Shown piece after piece: positions 18,286 through 64,000 of a stretch of DNA of 64,000 bases. Under the pieces are notes generated by a model. The model was given only the letters and a program-made list of their open reading frames with translations, had not been told where the DNA came from and ran no database searches. The stretch covers positions 61,911-125,910 of the forward strand of contig NW_006497553.1 of the NCBI RefSeq assembly GCF_000471905.2, read 5' to 3'. Made by a program: the position numbers and the translations under genes. Each line of letters opens with the position of its first letter. Position 1 is the stretch's first letter. The stretch is from Amborella trichopoda (Eukaryota; Streptophyta; Magnoliopsida; Amborellales; Amborellaceae).

Positions 18286-18872
18286 GGGAAAATTACAAAA
18301 AACTCCAACTCTACACTTTCAATGCAACTTACACTCAACCTAACTCCTTTTCTCACTTTTTTCCCTAAATATACTTTCTATGCAAATATCGTCAACCAAA
18401 AAAAAGCCTAAACTCTGCTCCCTTATTTTTACCTTACCCACGTCTCTCTCCTCTATCCTACCAAAATAGGGCACCCACGGTCTCTCCCTCTTCTATCCCA
18501 CCAAACTAGGGATCCCACCAAAATAGGGGAAAGGGCGGTCTCACAGTAGATGTTACTCGATTCCAGGACTCCTGTAGTATTCAATTTCGGTTCGATAGTT
18601 ATCTTAGGGCGGTCCGACACTTGAATTTATGTAAATGGCGGTCTAGCAATGCGATGGTACGCTCTGGTAATGTGCTACTGTGTCGGGTCCAAAAGTAAAC
18701 ATCAAATCTGAGCAAAATGATTTTTGTTTACGGGGAAAGGTATTTCAGTATAAAAATATAAACGTTTGCCTTAGGTATACACAAAGTATCTTCGAAAAAA
18801 AAGTGAGAAAAAAGTTTGGGTTGGGGGTAAATTGTATAGAAATTGTCGTTTGCGGTTTTTTATTGTAATTTT
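18286..18872. mobile_element. MITE (family A), copy 2
   Basis: Ends GGGAAAATTACAAAAAACTC and (other strand) CATAAAATTACAATAAAAAAC. Shared with copy 1: CAATGTGCTACTNGG, GGTCCAAAAGTAAACATCAAAT and CTCTCCTCTATCCTA. The interior array is contracted. It lies about 240 bp upstream of the polymerase theta start codon. Confidence 0.72.
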
Positions 18873-19110
18873 ATGCATTTTTAAATGGGAAGCGAATTTG
18901 GTTTGGTATGGCATTACAGTAGTCGCAAGCGCGCGTTCCCTTGCGCTCGTTACTTCAAAGTTCAAAAAAACTTCTGTTCATTTTATTTCACAAGAGATGG
19001 AAGGAGAGCAGCGCGTGCAAGATGAGTACCCTCCCTATGGTTCAATTTAATGCGGCAATGGGTTGAATATCATATCCGCTGATCGATCGATCCAAACCAG
19101 AGGAAAATCA

Positions 19111-64000
<44,890 letters not shown>

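Overview
The window is nuclear DNA of a land plant, very probably a flowering plant with a large, transposon-rich genome. The evidence is the GT-AG (and one GC-AG) introns, two plant-type multi-exon genes, and dense plant retrotransposon debris (Ty1/copia, a small LTR family primed by initiator tRNA-Met, L1 and RTE LINEs, hAT, MITEs). I cannot name the species. There are no bacterial-type operons, rRNA or tRNA genes.

Two host genes lie head to head. On the minus strand (7986 to 1824) is a complete 12-exon kinesin-13 gene, closest in my recollection to plant KIN-13B, predicted at 756 residues. It has an intact P-loop, switch I, switch II and the KVD motif of the depolymerising kinesin-13 family. 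On the plus strand, starting at 19111 and running off the right edge, is the 5' part of DNA polymerase theta (TEBICHI/POLQ). Thirteen exons encode about 1140 residues: a disordered N-terminal region and the superfamily 2 helicase core. The C-terminal helicase part and the family A polymerase domain lie beyond the window.

Layout. 1-1823: downstream flank of the kinesin with a 205-bp tandem duplication. 1824-7986: kinesin-13. 7987-19110: intergenic region with two copies of one MITE, a putative Ty3/gypsy-like LTR block with minisatellites, a 39-bp tandem array before a TATA box, and a head-to-head MITE pair. 19111-64000: POLQ/TEBICHI, where exons are tiny islands. Introns 5, 7, 8 and 13 are 5.0, 13.1, 10.1 and more than 7.4 kb because they are filled with transposons: four members of one small LTR retrotransposon family (two sense, two antisense), two gutted copia elements on the minus strand plus two separate copia 3' ends on the plus strand, a rearranged hAT element with 590-bp inverted arms, an RTE LINE with target-site duplication, an L1 LINE with an RNase H domain, and fold-back MITEs.

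The most unusual signal not explained by a known element is a set of three clusters (about 47870-48480, 56740-56950, 63474-63620) of short near-palindromic blocks of the type GGGATC-NN-GATCCC, spaced about 21-24 bp apart. Some units differ by paired, palindrome-preserving substitutions.
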